From: Bradyrhizobium sp. CCBAU 51765
GTDB lineage: Bacteria; Pseudomonadota; Alphaproteobacteria; Rhizobiales; Xanthobacteraceae
Length of the DNA: 64,000 nt
Assembly (NCBI RefSeq): GCF_015291725.1
Contig: NZ_CP030038.1
Coordinates: forward strand, 3,895,001-3,959,000
Direction of reading: 5' to 3'
Position 1 is the stretch's first letter, and the number at the start of each line of letters is the position of its first letter. The position numbers and the translations under genes were made by a program. The notes under the pieces were generated by a model. It saw only the letters and a list, made by a program, of their open reading frames with translations, did no database searches and had not been told where the DNA came from. This document shows, piece by piece, positions 63,927 through 64,000 of the stretch.

Positions 63927-64000
63927 ATGCCAATTCAAGTGCTGATGCCCGCGCTGTCGCCCACGATGGAGAAGGGCAACCTCGCCAAATGGCTGAAGAA
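63927..64000 (+). CDS. pdhB: Pyruvate dehydrogenase E1 beta subunit with lipoyl domain, 5' end only
   Basis: Only the first 24 codons are in the window. They read MPIQVLMPALSPTMEKGNLA, the start of a lipoyl domain. In rhizobia and relatives pdhB carries an N-terminal lipoyl domain before the E1 beta fold, and follows pdhA; a pdhC (E2) gene would also begin with a lipoyl domain, so the choice rests on gene order. ATG 63927 follows TTGGAGCC. Confidence 0.78.
   Translation, partial: MPIQVLMPALSPTMEKGNLAKWLK

Overview
The window reads as a continuous piece of an alphaproteobacterial chromosome, most likely Bradyrhizobium or a close relative. The grounds are high GC with strong third-position bias, the cluster tsf-pyrH-frr-uppS-cdsA-dxr-rseP-bamA-lpxD-fabZ-lpxA-lpxI-lpxB followed by gltA and gltX, the lexA/moeA/moaC/trpC/trpD block, the pyrG-kdsA-eno-ftsB-pdhA-pdhB backbone, an alphaproteobacterial LexA box (GTTC-N7-GTTC), a glnS gene (uncommon in alphaproteobacteria), and intergenic palindromes of the kinds scattered through Bradyrhizobiaceae genomes. 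The species call is inference from memory of gene order; no search was run.

Layout. 1-13718: translation, pyrimidine, isoprenoid, phospholipid, outer-membrane assembly and lipid A genes, nearly all on + and often overlapping by 1-4 bases; a small KTSC-domain gene on - sits between fabZ and lpxA. 13719-18333: an accessory islet between lpxB and gltA with an IS1182-family element, a universal stress protein, short hypothetical genes and a short-chain dehydrogenase remnant. 18334-29339: gltA and gltX (-), glnS, an NTF2-like protein, a DUF2171 protein and comEC (+), then lexA and moeA (-). 29340-36187: genes that separate moeA from moaC, namely short ORFs, a YihX-like HAD phosphatase, an FMN alpha-hydroxy-acid oxidase, the CtpA-type protease and a dCACHE-PAS-GGDEF-EAL protein. 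36364-44009: moaC, trpC, trpD, PpiD-like chaperone (-), then tpiA, secG, pyrG (+). 44014-46833: a SAM methyltransferase of the phospholipid N-methyltransferase type and a two-component system. 47029-55385: NIPSNAP, kdsA, MFS transporter, a glutaminase-STAS-cNMP fusion, an orphan binding protein with queF, eno, and an MDR reductase. 55462-57287: a divergent SDR/AraC pair that looks inserted. 57408-64000: MBL-fold hydrolase, FMN reductase, ftsB, a GAF regulator without an AAA+ domain, aldehyde dehydrogenase, pdhA and the start of pdhB.

How the genes work together. The first block couples ribosome function to envelope building: PyrH and PyrG supply UTP/CTP, UppS and Dxr the polyprenyl carrier, CdsA the CDP-diacylglycerol, BamA outer-membrane proteins, and LpxD/FabZ/LpxA/LpxI/LpxB with KdsA the lipid A core. 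GltA, Eno, TpiA and PdhAB form a central-carbon set.

Most of the window is ordinary core genome and I do not see a defence system, CRISPR array, prophage or large novel cluster. The best new leads are regulatory or structural. (1) A near-identical 18-bp direct-repeat site lies upstream of both the response-regulator gene and the methyltransferase gene, suggesting a self-contained membrane-lipid regulon. (2) The SDR/AraC pair is flanked by a duplicated MDR gene tail that now forms the AraC C-terminus. (3) An AcoR-like regulator lacks its sigma-54 ATPase domain and stands next to a perfect 20-bp palindrome upstream of the aldehyde dehydrogenase. (4) Glutaminase is fused to STAS and cyclic-nucleotide domains.
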